The position numbers were made by a program, and so were the translations under genes. Below, one piece after another: positions 22,241 through 36,100 of a stretch of 64,000 bases of DNA (position 1 is the stretch's first letter; every line of letters begins with the position of its first letter). The notes beneath the pieces were generated by a model. The model ran no database searches and was not told the origin of the DNA. It was given only the letters and a program-made list of their open reading frames with translations. This stretch comes from Armigeres subalbatus (Eukaryota > Arthropoda > Insecta > Diptera > Culicidae): assembly GCF_024139115.2 (NCBI RefSeq), contig NC_085141.1, positions 169,024,994-169,088,993 on the forward strand, in the 5' to 3' direction.

Positions 22241-22971
22241 AGTTTTCGTCGAACGATCGTGTCTTGTACACAACCCCTGATTTTTTAGTACTTTTTGCAC
22301 GACAAAGGCACCAACACCGCTAGGTGGGTTAATCAGGGTTTTTCCTTCAAGAACATTCATCCATAAGAATATCGCCCGAAACCAAACCGATTACATGCCA
22401 ATGACTCAATTATGCAACTTTCAATGCTTCATATTCAACACCACTCCACTACCACTACCGAACCCGTGTATACTGACAGGAACCATTTGCTTCATCCTAT
22501 AAATAGTTAGATCGTAAGTTAAGTTCTCGCTGACTCCCTTTTAAAAGGCATACACGCATCTTATACGATATGTCAGCCAACACTGTTAATATCGATGTCT
22601 TCCGTAAACCCGATCGTTGTACAATGGTCCCGCTCCTCTGCACCCTGTCTTTTTTTCAATCGCTCCCTCGTGTGCTGTGTTGAACAGTTAACTCAAGAGT
22701 GCAACCTTCACCTATGGTTTCGACCAGTTTAGCATGTCAAACATCAAGTCTTATTAATAAATTCGTCAGATACTGAAGAAATGAAACGAAAGCATAGATT
22801 GAAGTCTAGCTTTCACAATGTTCTTGATCAACGACATTGATATTGAGAAAAGCCAATACAACTCATGTTGTCATCTCATAATGAAGAATCCTAGAGGCAA
22901 AAGGACATAAAAAGTAAGAGGAAGGAACTCTAGACAAGAAAGTGAATATTAAACTTTCATAACTATATCAT
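22241..22971. other. 3' flank of GTPBP3
   Basis: Non-coding sequence downstream of the GTPBP3 stop codon. No recognisable repeat or confident polyadenylation signal was identified, though part of it should be the 3' UTR. Confidence 0.35.
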
Positions 22972-24188
22972 TTATTTACCGATACAAAAACTTTTAAATA
23001 TTACATCTAGGATTTCCTCCGTTTCAATGGTTCCCGTTATTTTACCAATGCACCTCACTGCATTTCGAAGATGCTGGGTGGCAATGGCCAAATCTGGGCT
23101 CGACCCTTGATTTAAATACGTATCATACTTCTCCAAATAAACGATGCATGCTTTCAAGTGATGCCGATATCTCTGCTGACTAATGTTCGGGGCTTCTTTG
23201 CTTGGATTTCCACACAGTTGTTTGAGGTTTTCTGTTAATTGTGCCAGAACATCCTGTAGGCCTTCTCCCGTTTGGCATGACAGAAAGCTTAGACTTTCAT
23301 CTTGTCTAAGGACTGCTTTTGTTTCATTGTTCAATAAATCCACTTTGTTCACTACCCTCAATAGACAGGAATCTCGAAGAATGCTTTTGTTGAAACCAAG
23401 CGAAGAAACATAGTGATCAATATAATTGTCAAATCGTCTATCAGCAACGTTGAGATAATTTTGCACATTTTCAGCATCGATAACCAAAATGATAAGATCG
23501 GCTTCTTTCAAATAGTCTTTGGCTCTCAATATACCCTCCTGCTCAATAATATCGCTCGTATTCAGCCTTAATCCTGCCGTATCAGCCAATATCACCGGGT
23601 ATCCACCTATATCATGATGACTTTCTATTATGTCTCTTGTTGTTCCCGCGACATTCGTTACGATAGAAACCTTCCGATTACTGAGCGTATTGACGAAACT
23701 GCTTTTTCCGACGTTGGGAGCTCCGACGATAACTGTTCGAACTCCGGATCTAAGCCTTTCTCCGCGCCTGAAGTCGTTCAGATGAACTCTAATATCGGCG
23801 ATTATTTTGATAACATCCGATCTCACCGAATCAAGTACTCCATCGTCTACATCCTGGTCTTCGGCGAAATCAATGTAAGCCTCCACGCCGGCGATACATT
23901 TCAGTAGTCGACTCCTGAACTGGTTGTAGATCTTAGATAACTCACCATTGGCCTGAAGCATCGCTTGTTTCCGTTGAGCTTCGGTTTCGGCATCGATCAG
24001 GTCTGCTATACCTTCCACCTCGGTTAGGTCCACTTTACCTGCATAGAACGCTCGCTTCGTGAATTCTCCCGGTTCAGCCAAACGTACACCCTCTATGGAC
24101 TCCAAACTGTCGTACATGGCACTCACGACAGCTACCCCACCATGGACATGAAACTCCACCGAATCTTCTCCTGTGAAACTGTTGGGAC
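22972..24188 (-). CDS. GTPBP3: GTPBP3 coding exon 3 (terminal)
   Basis: The acceptor TTCCACAG|GTCCCAACAG restores FPGPNSFTGED. The single 1217-nt exon holds the rest of the N-domain, the helical domain, the whole G domain and the C-terminal CIGK, followed by TAA (22974-22972). Confidence 0.95.
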
Positions 24189-27100
24189 CTGTGGAATAAT
24201 AAAAGTTTACGATTATAATAAGTTTGATCTAATAGTGAGCTAACTTTGTCAGTAATCTTCTCTATAAATAAAAATGAAATGGTCTGTGTTCGTATCCGCA
24301 TAACTCGAAAATGACTGGATGGATTATCTTCATTCCTTCAGAAAGTATGTTTGTTATTGTTTCCGACGGGTTTATATGATATTTCCACATGCAAAATTAC
24401 GAGTTAGGTTGAGTAAATCATGAAAAACTAAAATTAGGATTCGTATGGAAATTTCACATGACCAGTGCACGCGCATTTTCGCCTACTATGCAGGACAACG
24501 TCTGCCGGGTCAACTAGTTAATAATTGTTTGGCTCCCACGATTTCGAAAGGCTGATCAATGAGCTCGCAAAAAATCATTTTTTTAAGTCGAAAACAATTT
24601 GAACCCAGGGAGAAATAAATCTTACCCTTTTAATTTTTGTATATTCTCAAAAAGTAGCGTATCGTGAGAGGCTTCAATCACAAGCTGATACAAGAACTGA
24701 ACATTATTTGTCTCAAATGGCAAATAAATGGAAACGTGGCGTTTTATCGAAGCTTTTCCAATGGGAGACAGCGAGGAGCTTCTTGAAAATATCTTTTGTT
24801 AGTTAGAAAGATTAGGTCAATTAGGTCTTATATGTAATACGATAACTCTACGGTCAGGCTATTAGTATCCAAGTTTTTCCGACTCGCACCCATGCCCCCT
24901 GTGGGCAGCAGGGACTATGTCCAAGGGCTTGACGATCCCTCCCCAGGCCATCTGCGAGTTGCGGCGCCTGCCTAGGATGTGGTGGGGTTTGACAGTGGGC
25001 CCAGTTGAACCTCTATAAAAAGCTGCATGTATCCGCAAGTAGGTTCCGCCAAAGCGACCGTGTGCCGCTCAAAGCGCACAAGCCCAAGTCCTGGTGTTAG
25101 GTGGGACGCTAAGCAGCCCTGACACGACGGCCCTCCGACGAGACAGGAGGTTTGCGCAGGCCCAATAAGCCGCCTTTAAAAACAACTATTACAAACGACA
25201 TAGAAGATAATGCGGCTCGATACAATCGGCAACGACCTAGGCGACGAATAAAGGATCACGATTGGAAGCTTGGAACATGGAACTGCAAGTTGCTAGGATA
25301 GGCGACAGGATAATCTACGATGAATTACATCCCCGCAACTTTGATGTCGTAGCGCTGCAGAAAATCTGCTGGACAGGACAGAAAGTGTGGAAAAGCGGGC
25401 ATCGAGCGGCTACCTTCTACCAAAGCTGTGGCACCACCAACAAGCTGGGAACCGGCTTCATAGTGCTGGGAAAGATGCGCCAACGCGTGATTGGGTGGCA
25501 GCCAATCAACGCAAGGATGTGCAAGCAGAGGATAAAAGGCCGTTTCTTCAACTATAGCATCATCAACGTGCACTGCCCACACGAAGGGAGATCCGACGAC
25601 GAAAAAGAAGCGTTCTATGCGCAGCTGGAGCAGACATATGATGGATGCCCACTGTGGGACGTCTAAATCGTCATCGGTGACATGAACGCTCAGGTAGGAA
25701 GGGAGGAAATGTATAGACCGGTCAGACCTGATAGTCTGCATACCGTATCGAACGCCAACGGCCAACGATGCATAAACTTTGCAGCCTCCCGCGGAATGGT
25801 AGTCCGAAGCACTTTCTTCCCCCGCAAGAATATCCACAAGGCCACATGGAAATCACCTAATCAAGTAACGGAAAACCAAATCGACCACGTTCTAATCGAC
25901 GGTAAATTCTTCTCCGACATCACGAACGTACGCACTCACCGCAGTGCGAATATTGAATCCGACCAGTACCTCGTTGCAGTATGCCTGCGCTCAAAACTCT
26001 CGACGGTGATCAACACGCGTCGGAGTCGTCCGCCGCGGCTAAACATTGGGCGGCTGCAAGATGGTAGACTAACCCAAGACTACGCGCAGCAGCTGGAACT
26101 GGCACTCCCAACGGAAGAGCAGCTAGGCGCAGCATCTCTTGAAGATGGCTGGAGAGATATTCGATCCGCCATTGGAAGCACCGCAACCGCTGCACTAGGC
26201 ACGGTGGCTCTGGATCAGAGAAACGACTGGTATGATGGCGAATGTGAGCAGTTAGTTGAGGAGAAGAATGCAGCATGGGCGATATTGCTGCAACACCGCA
26301 CGAGGGCGAACGAGGCACGATACAAACAGGCGCGGAACAGACAAAACTCGATGTTCCGGAGGAAAAAGCGCCAGCAGAAAGATCGAGACCGTGAAGAGAC
26401 GGAGGAACTGTACCGCGCTAATAACACACGAAAGTTCTATGAGAAGTTGAACCGTTCACGTAAGGGCCACGTGCCACAGCCCGATATGTGTAAGGACATA
26501 AACGGGAACCTTCTTACAAACGAGCATGAGGTGATCCAAAGATGGCGGCAGCACTACGAAGAGCACCTGAATGGCGATATGCCAGACAACGGTGGCGGTA
26601 TGGTAATGCTCATTTATTACCGCCACCACCATCGGATCCCAGCTCGAAAACTGAAACAAATAATGAGGACTATCAATCAGGTTGCCGTATGTTAGGATCA
26701 ATGAAAGTCTGGCGTGCTGATTGGACAGAGTATGATTTGCGTTAACATCGACGCACTCAGCAGATGAAAGCGAGGGACAAGGCTATCAAGCGAAAAAAGC
26801 AAATTAAATACCAACGCACCAAAAATATGAATTGCGGTTCTCAAGGCAAATCTAATCGACACATCGAAAAACACCATGATCGTAATTTTTATAATAACAG
26901 CAACACATACCCAAGAAATGCAACCCAGCGCAATGTGTTAAATAACTAGAGAACCATGTATGACAAGAAGAACCATACTTCGAATCTTCCTTTGGACAGA
27001 GAGTTACTAGCTGCAGCAAAGCTACAATTTTCGGGACCACCACAACCTCCCTTTGGACCAATAATTAACTTCCAGAGGGGTGAAGTAATGAACCCTTACC

Positions 27101-30100
27101 CTACTGAAGAACGGCCAACATTCTCAAATCGGACAAATGCATCTGCAAACCGCTGTTCATGTCAGTGTTTTTGCCGGAACTGACGCATTCCATAGAAGAA
27201 GAAAATAGGATTACTTTTACATGTAATTGTTCTACTAAGTATGACGATGGCGAAAATAACACTACTAATGAGATAATCAATAACAAAGTAATAAATAGCT
27301 GCAATAAGGAGATATCGGTATACTGTCAGAATTTTAACAGGATGAGAAGCGCTGTTAAAATAACCGAAATTCAGAATAAAGTTTTGAGTTCTTCTTACTC
27401 AGTGATTTTAGCGACTGAAACAAGTTGGGATGATAGTGTGAAAAACGAAGAAGTTTTTGGTAATAGTTATAACGTTTATAGAGATGACCAAGACTACCAA
27501 CGGTCTGGAAAAAAAATCAGGAGGTGGTGTCTTAAACGCGGTATCTACAATATACAATTCAGAAATTATCAAGACAAGTAAATTCAAAGAATTTGAACAA
27601 GTGTGGGTGAAAGTGCAAATTTCAGACGAAACTCACGTTTTTGCTTCAGTTTACATTCCTCCAAATAATGCTCGCAGGGACGTATATGATAATTTTTTTG
27701 GTATTGTCGAGGATGTTTTATCTAACATACCTCCTGAAGTAAAGGTGCATATATATGGTGATTTTAACCAACGAAATATAGATTTCATACCGGACACTGA
27801 TAATGAGAGCATTTTACTTCCAGTTATTGGGGAAAATGAGCTATTGCACTTCATATTCGATAAAATTGCTAACTTAGGACTTAATCAAATCAATCATGTG
27901 AAAAATCTCCAAAATTGTTATTTAGATCTATTGTTGACAAACTGTTACGAAGATTTTTGCGTTAGTGAATCATTAACTCCGCTGTGGAGAAATGAAGCAT
28001 TTCACACAGCAATAGAATTTTCTTTGTTCGTATACGTTAATGATATACCCATCGAGTGTGAGTTTGAAGAAACACTCGACTATCAATCAGCCAACTATGA
28101 GAACATAAAACAAAAATTGAAGAATATCAACTGGCAAGCAGTTTTAAGGAATCGAATGTAGATAAAGCGACAGAAATATTTTATAGCACATTGTACAAAA
28201 TAATAATGGAGGAAGTACCAGTTAAAAGACGAAGAAGTCATGCTGTATCGAAAAATCCAACTTGGTTTACAAGAGAAATAAAAATCTAAAAAATCGTAAG
28301 CAGAAAGCACATAAAAACTACAAGAAACACAATTATAACCAACATTTAGAGGAATATCTTGATATTTGTGATCAGTTGAACTCTGCTATAAACACTGCAT
28401 ACCATGATTATAAATTATAATGCTCGGATGCTGATGGGAATCTTTCTCTGAATAGCTAATTTTTCAGAAACAAGCTAATTTTTCTTCCACTCATTTCATT
28501 AAGTATGATAGAGTGAATATGAGAGATAACTCTTTAGTCTTCAAACTTTTTCGGTAATAAAAAATTATGCTATATGTTGAAAACTGATATCACTGCTAAC
28601 TAACTTATCAAATCCTAGGGGGGCTAATTTGTTTCTAGGGAGGGCTAAGCCCCCCTAGTCCCCCCCTTATTTACGCCAATGATTATAATTCAAAAACAGA
28701 GCGCGAAATAAAAACCAGTCCAAAACATTTTTTTCAGCTATGTGAACACTAAATTAAAATCTGTTAATTTCTCATCAAAACTTTATTTAGATGGTAGAAT
28801 AGGCAACAATTCTGAGGAAATATGTAATCTGTTTGCTGATTTTTTTCAAGAAGTGTACACCACACACTCAGAAACAGACAGAGACTTTTTTGATTTTTAC
28901 CCAGAGTTCTTAAATGACGTTGGCGTCAATCACATAAACGTGCATGACATTAGTGATGCCTTGAAACATCTGGATGCATCTAAGGGCTCTGGGCCTGATG
29001 GGATACCTCCAGTGTTTATTGAAACTCTAGCAATTGAACTCACATCCCCATTGTTCTGGATTTTCAACAAGTCGCTGGAATCTGGATGTTTCCCTAAAAC
29101 ATGGAGAGATTCATTTCTAGTTCCAATATTTAAATCGGGTGCAAAATCAAACGTCCGTAACTACCGCGGTATTGCCCTTATATCGTGCATACCTAAATTG
29201 TTCGAAGCAATTGTTAATGAAAAAATGTTCGTCCAAATTAAAAATCGAATCACTTCTATGCAGCACGGCTTTTACAAAGGTTGTTCAACAGCCACAAATC
29301 TAACAGAATTTGTTAATTATTCTTTAGAAGCTATGGATGGGGGTCATTATGTAGAAGCTTTGTACACAGATTTCAGCAAAGCATTTGATCGCGTTGATAC
29401 ACCCATGCTTCTGTTCAAATTGCAGAAGATGGGAATTCAACCTAAACTTCTTTAATGGCTTGACTCGTATTCAACCGGTCGTGTTCAAATAGTAAGATTC
29501 AAAACAAAAACATCAGACTCTATAAAAGCTTCTTCTGGAGTTCCGCAAGGATCTCATTTAGGACCCTTACCTTTCATATTATTTGTGAATGATCTCCCCT
29601 TCGTTCTTAATAAATTGAAAGTCTCAATTTACGCAGATGACATGAAACTGTTTTTAAAAATTAAAACTGCCGAGGACATCGTAACATTCAAAGCCGAAAT
29701 ACTGATATTCCACACATGGTGTAACAAAAGCCTTCTACAATTAAATATCAAAAAGAGCAATTTAATAACCTTTAGTAGAAAACGAAATATCAACGAAGCG
29801 TAAATATCAGTTTTGACAATCAAAGTGTAGCAAGGTGTGATAGAGTAAGAGACCTGGGAGTAATATTGGATTCAAAACTCACATTCATTGATCATTATAA
29901 CACAATTGTAAGCAAATCCAATAACATGTTAAGTTTCATAAAACGATTTTGTTACAATTTCCAGGACCAATACACCATAAAGACATTATATACTGCTTAC
30001 GTAAGGCCAATTTTAGAATATTGTAGCATAGTTTGGTCCCCTTTCTCAACTACACATGCAGATAGATACACGGTGGTGATGGCGTACATTGTAGTTTGTT

Positions 30101-33100
30101 TTTGCCGTGCTGTGTTAATTAGTATTAATTTCGTGTGAAATTGGTGAAGTGCCGCGGGAAAAGTTGTTTTAACGTGTGCCCATAAGTGGATAATATCAGG
30201 ATAAGTAGGAGATAAATCATCTCCATAGCTTGTTACTGTTTATTTTGTGTTTTATTTCTCGCCACAGCGGCAATTAACGAAAGCCGAACAGGCTAATTCG
30301 TGGGCCAGCTGTGGTTGATTTTTTTTATTGTTTTTCGATCGTCTCTCTGTGTGTATTTGCATGCAGCGCGTCCACTGCTGTGTAAAGGCATAAGCAATGG
30401 AGTGCTACAAATGCAAAGTGGGGATAGCGATCAACGCGTTTCCCTTGCTCTGCTTCCAATGCGAGCGATATTGCCATGCGCACTGTAGCTCGGTGGATAA
30501 CAAAGCAGCAGCAAGATTGATCACGGAGAACGTTAATGTGTTTTTCAAGTGTGACGAATGCCTGTCCAGCCTGCATTGCGGCGAGCAGAGTAAGTTGCTT
30601 CTGGATGCCAAAATGATGGAAGAAGGTATGAAGAATATTTCTTCTCTATCTGAATCTATCATTGACATTCGAAATCAACTTACTGCTCAGATTGGCATCG
30701 CGTTAAAGAACGGGATGGATGAAATTGTCCAAAATGTAAATGCTTCAATAAAAGGACTTGAATTATTGGTTAATAGTAAAAATGGAATCTATGACTAGTT
30801 CATTTTTCAATTTAATGCGGATAAAGGTAAAATAGCTGCAATGAAAAAACGCAGGACTCGTCAAGATTGGTTCAATCGGAATCATCTTCTAGTGCGCGTA
30901 AAAACGGAAAATTAGTAATAAGGATGATATTGTAGTTAATTCGAATGACGATGTTTTTGATGACGATGCTCAATTCGTTACGGTTGTCGGGAAAACAAAA
31001 AAAAAGTGCTAGTAAAGTGCCTAAAATTGGGAAGCCAAAAGATCGTAAGACTCGTCCTGTCATTGTGGTTAAGCCGAAGCAGTCAGATCAGAGTAGTGAT
31101 AGATCCAAAGGTACACAAAATTAGTAACTTTAGGAACGGGAAAGATGGCTCCATTATTGTTGAGTGTGCAACTGGTTATAATATAGATGAAGTGAAAAAT
31201 GGCATGCAAAACGAATTGGGTGAAAACTATACTGCTGTTGTCCCAACATCGGTGCCAAGATTAAAAGTGTTGGGTATGAGCGATAAATATTCCTCCGATG
31301 ACTTCATTGACTTTCTCAAAAGTCATAATGAAGACATCGCTATTAATGATGTGAGAGTAATTAATGTTTACGAAAATCCTCGCTTCAAATACAAGCAGTT
31401 CAATGCCGTGATTGAAGTAGATAAGGATACATATAGTTGTTTGTTGACCGCGAGAAAAGTAAATGTAAGGTTTGATCGGTGCCTTGTTAAACCCGCGATT
31501 AATGTTTTGAGATGCTTCCAATGTGGAGAATTCAGTCACATGAGTACAGAATGTAAAACCCACATTGCGTGCTCTAAGTGCAGCGATAGTCACAAAACTT
31601 CTGAGTGCACGTCAACTGTATTGAAATGCGTTAATTGTTTAACAATGAACCGGGAGCGTAATATGAAGTTGGACGTCAATCATCCAGCATTTAGTACTGA
31701 GTGTAAGATCTACAAGAAATTGTTTGATCAAAAGAAAAGCGGTTTGCGTTTCAATGAATAGCAACCAAGTTCCAGTAGTAATGTGAACCAATTAGATGTT
31801 TTGTATTTAAATATTGCTGGTTTGTCTACAAACTACGTAGCTCTACGTACGATTGTAGAAGAAAACGTCCATTTTTGGTATTATTAGCAGAAACACATAT
31901 TGTAGACTATGAAGCATCTGATCAGTACAGCATTCCGGGATATAAAGTCGCTGCTTGTTTATCACATTCAAGACACACTGGCGGAGTTGCTATTTATGTC
32001 AAAGAATCGGTTCACTTCATGCTTCAATTGAACGAGGCTTGTGAAGGAAATTGGTTCTTGGGCATTACAGTTGTACGTGGCATGAAGAATGGTAATTATG
32101 GTGTTTTATATCATTCGCCAAGTTCAAGTGACCAGCGTTTTATTGAAATTTTAGAGAACTGGTTTGAAATGTTTGTCGATTTAAGTAAACTGAATGTAAT
32201 AGCTGGTGATTTTAATATCAATTGGTGTGACGACAATTCGAATCATTTGAAGCGTCTGACTGAGTTTTATAATTTGAAACAAAAGGTTGTCGATTACACG
32301 CGAATTTCCCGACACAGTAGAACTATAATTGATCATGTTTATTCTAATGTTGACTCTGTAAACTCAGTTACAGATACTTGTTTGAAAGTAACCGATCATG
32401 AAACTTTAGTGATAAATGTAGAAACTTTTAATAGACTTGATGATTTTGTTAAATTAAAGTGTTGGAGGAAATATTCGAAACAAGCTGTTTCGAATCTTGT
32501 TGCGAGAAACGAGGATTTTCAAGTAATTTCCGGGAACTTAGATCAGAAAGCAGCTGTTCTAACGAACGTTCTGAAATCGAGTACCAATAAGTTAATTGAA
32601 GAAAAATTTGTATCTTTGAATAACTCGAACAGCTGGTACAATTTAGACCTGTTGCGTCTCAAACGCAAAAGAGATAAATTGTACAAGAGATTTGCGAAGA
32701 CGTAGTCATAATAATTGGAATAGGTACAAGATCGCGCATGGAACACATATTCACAATCGTTGAAAACAACACGTTGTGAATATATTCAGAGGAAAATTGA
32801 TCAGCATCAGAATAACAGCAGGGAGTTATGGAAAATTTTAAAATCTTTGTTAAAACCCAATTGTTCCAAGCCGCGGTCCATAACTTTCAATGGCACAATA
32901 GAACAGTCGGAACAAACAATTGCTTGTAATTTCAATAGATATTTCATCGATAGTGTTTTATCAATCAATCAATCTATTGATTTGGTTGATGAACCCGATG
33001 AAATTAAACAGCCGGTTAATAGTAGATGTAGGTTCGAGTGTTTTCGCCCAATTACAATTGATGAACTTAAAAACATATGCTTTTCATTAGGTAAAACGGC

Positions 33101-36100
33101 TGGAGTTGATAACGTTAACGCTAGAGTTCTACAAGATTGTTTTCATGTCATTGGACACAAACTGCTGGACCTCATAAATGAATCACTGAGAACCGGGCAC
33201 GTGCCGCAGGTATGGAAGGAATCTCTTGTGATTCCTATTCAAAAGTTGCTGGAACGATTAAAGCCGAAGAGTTTCGTCCCATCAACATGTTGCACACATT
33301 AGAAAAAATATTAGAACTTGTTGTCAAAGGCCAGTTAGTTACATATTTGAATAGTAATAACTAATAGTAATAGCTTATACAAGAACAATCGGGATATCGA
33401 GAAGGACATTCTTGTGAAACCGCATTGAACTTGGTGTTAGCCAAATGGAAAGAGAACATGGAGCGTAAAGATACTATCATTGCTGTATTTTTGGATCTTA
33501 AACGTGCATTTGAGACAATTTCTAGGCCTTTATTTTTGAAAAAAAAGCGCTTTGGAATTTCGGGTTCTGCATATGAATGGTTTAGAAGCTATTTGTCTGA
33601 CAGAACTCAAAAGACTGCTTTTAATGATTGTGTTTCAAATCCTATGGAAAATAATCTTGGTGTTCCACAAGGAAGTGTATTAGGGCCCGTTTTATTTATT
33701 ATGTATATTAATGACATGGGACGGTTTTACGATTTTGTAATATAAATCTATTCGCGGATGACACCGTATTATTCATTGCAGCTAGAACTATCGAAGATGC
33801 AGTTTCACGCTTGAATACAGATTTGCGTTCTTTAAGTAGATGGTTGAAGTACAAACAGTTGAAATTGAATGTAAGCAAAACTAAATACATGGTAATTTCG
33901 CGAAATCGAGTCATTGGTAATGTTTCCGTTCAAATTGATGATGAAACACTTGATCGCGTTCGGGAAATTAAATATCTTGGCGTGATTATTGATGATAAAT
34001 TGAAATTTGATTCTCATATCAACAATGTCATCAAGAAAATAGCCAAGAAGTATGGAATTTTATGTCGATTATAAACGAATTAACTGTTGCGAGTAAAATA
34101 CAGTTGTACAAGTCAATCATCTCTCCTCACTTGGTCTTTTGTGCTTCCATTTTATTTCTAGCTAATGAAACACAAATATCGAGGCGTTTTGGAATAAAGT
34201 AATGCGTTTGATTTTGAGATGTAATAGATTCACTTCCTCCTCCTTTTTGTTGGACGCTTTACAATGGTTATCAGTGAAGCAGAGAATTGTTTATTTGACT
34301 ATGGTGTTCAGTTTTGAAATAATAAATAGATTGCTGCCACGATATTTGTGTAATCGAATTGAAAGAGGAAGTGACATTCATGGATATAATACTAGAAACG
34401 CGGAAGAAATAAGAACACCTTATTTTTTGCATGGTGCTTCACAAAATTCATTGTTTTATAAAGGAATAAATGTTTTCAATTCGATGCCTGCACACATCAA
34501 GCGAGCAAGTACACTATCACAGTTCAAGAGACTTTGCATTTCACACGTGAAAACTGTTTTTAAACAGCTATTTATTTAAGTTTTTATTATTGACTAATTG
34601 TGTATCTTGACGAAGTTTGTGATAACGGATATTTTTGTTTGGACGAATGTAAATGATTTGTTATTTCATTAGGGCGCTTATAGACTATATTGTTCGCCTC
34701 GATGATGATGATGGTATTTTATTTGTTGATGTGTTTTAACTTTTATTCTTTATGTGTAGTCTACGAAAGTTTGAGAATCGCGCGCGTAATACAGGTATAA
34801 ATGACTTTTTGTATTTATCACTACAATTTGAAATATTTAAAACTGTTTGAAAGATACTACAGAAAAGTAGGGAGCTCTCAGATAGAACGCGATTTTCTCG
34901 AAGCTTTTGGTATCTACGGAGAGGTAACACAAGTTTTGAATGTTGTCGAGCTTTGTACAGCAAATTGATTGGTACTAGCGAGAATGGTTTGAGTACGCGC
35001 TTCCTGACGAAACTTTTGGCATCATGCGAGAGGTATCACAAGTTTTGTATTTGTATCGGACTCGCTGTATCACTGATGATGCTTGCGAACATCTGCAGTA
35101 GAACTCAACGGTTCTTTTTACTTATTTATATTTTTTGCTGGAAAGCGATGATAATTTGTATTGTTGTTTATATCTGTGAAAATAATCGGATCGTTTATTG
35201 TTTTGCAAAATCTGATTAAATTGATCACAATTAAATATCTTATAGATAAATCGTCTAGCTCAAACCTTTGTGAGGGTATGTGGCGGGACCATCATCATCA
35301 TCATAGAATAGAGTCAGTTCAAAAACAATTTTTATTATATGCACTTCGCAAGTAAGGGTGGGTCGTATTTCCATTGCCACCATATGTAGCTCGTTGCAAG
35401 CTTATTGATATTCAAACACTGAAAGTGCGTCGTGACTTTGCCATGGTATCTTTTATAAACAATATTGTCTCCCAAAGAATTGACTCCCCACAGCTATTAT
35501 CAGAACTGAACTTTTATATACCGTCACGACAACTGCGATATCGACAAATATTCTCCGTAAACTATCATCGAATAAACTATGCCAAATATGGACCTTTGAA
35601 TCAGATGATGCTCACTTTTATTAAATATTGTAATAATATTGATTTAACTATGTCAAAAATGCAACTAAAACACTTCTTTACACGTATCTTAAGTTAATGG
35701 CACTCTATTAGAACCTAAGAACATTATATAATATTTCAAAGAACTATTATTAGTTAAGGCTACCAATGTAACTAGGTCTACAAAATTGATTGACGACAAT
35801 AAATACCTACATAAATAAATAAATAATGAACCTAGGAGCACGCGTGCAGGACATGCGACTTCCGGCTCCGAATCTCCAGGATATCCAGGTGGAGATCGGC
35901 CGGCTGAAAAACAACAAAGGTCAACAACAAGTTGACCAACCACCAGGAGAGCTGTTTAAACATGGTGGTGAGGCACTGGCTAGAGCGCTGCACTGGGTGA
36001 TTACCAAGGTTTGGGAGGATGAGGTTCTTTGTTTATTCTTTCTTTGTTCATTTGTATACATTCATCTAACACTTTTTTTATCTTTTATTCTTTTATCTTT

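Larger units (their letters stand above)
30066..35302 (+). mobile_element. CR1/L2-like non-LTR retrotransposon (element C), near full length
   Basis: Inserted in element B between ATAG copies at 30062-30065 and 35303-35306. About 5.2 kb: 5' UTR, ORF1 with PHD-like and CCHC zinc fingers, ORF2 endonuclease and reverse transcriptase, then a 3' region with diverged tandem repeats (34880-35060) and an ATCATCATCATC terminus. A microsatellite-like 3' end and PHD-type ORF1 are CR1/L2 traits. Several stops and frameshifts show it is dead. Confidence 0.82.
26609..35823 (+). mobile_element. CR1/Jockey-like non-LTR retrotransposon (element B), itself interrupted
   Basis: Occupies 26609-30065 and 35303-35823, interrupted by element C (30066-35302) and by a 265-bp insertion (28414-28678). 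It starts just after a TAATG duplication and ends in an ATAAATAAATAAATAA tail. Coding remnants run in order: ORF1-like, endonuclease, reverse transcriptase, C-terminal domain. Without the inserts it is about 3.7 kb, a plausible near-full length. Confidence 0.82.
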
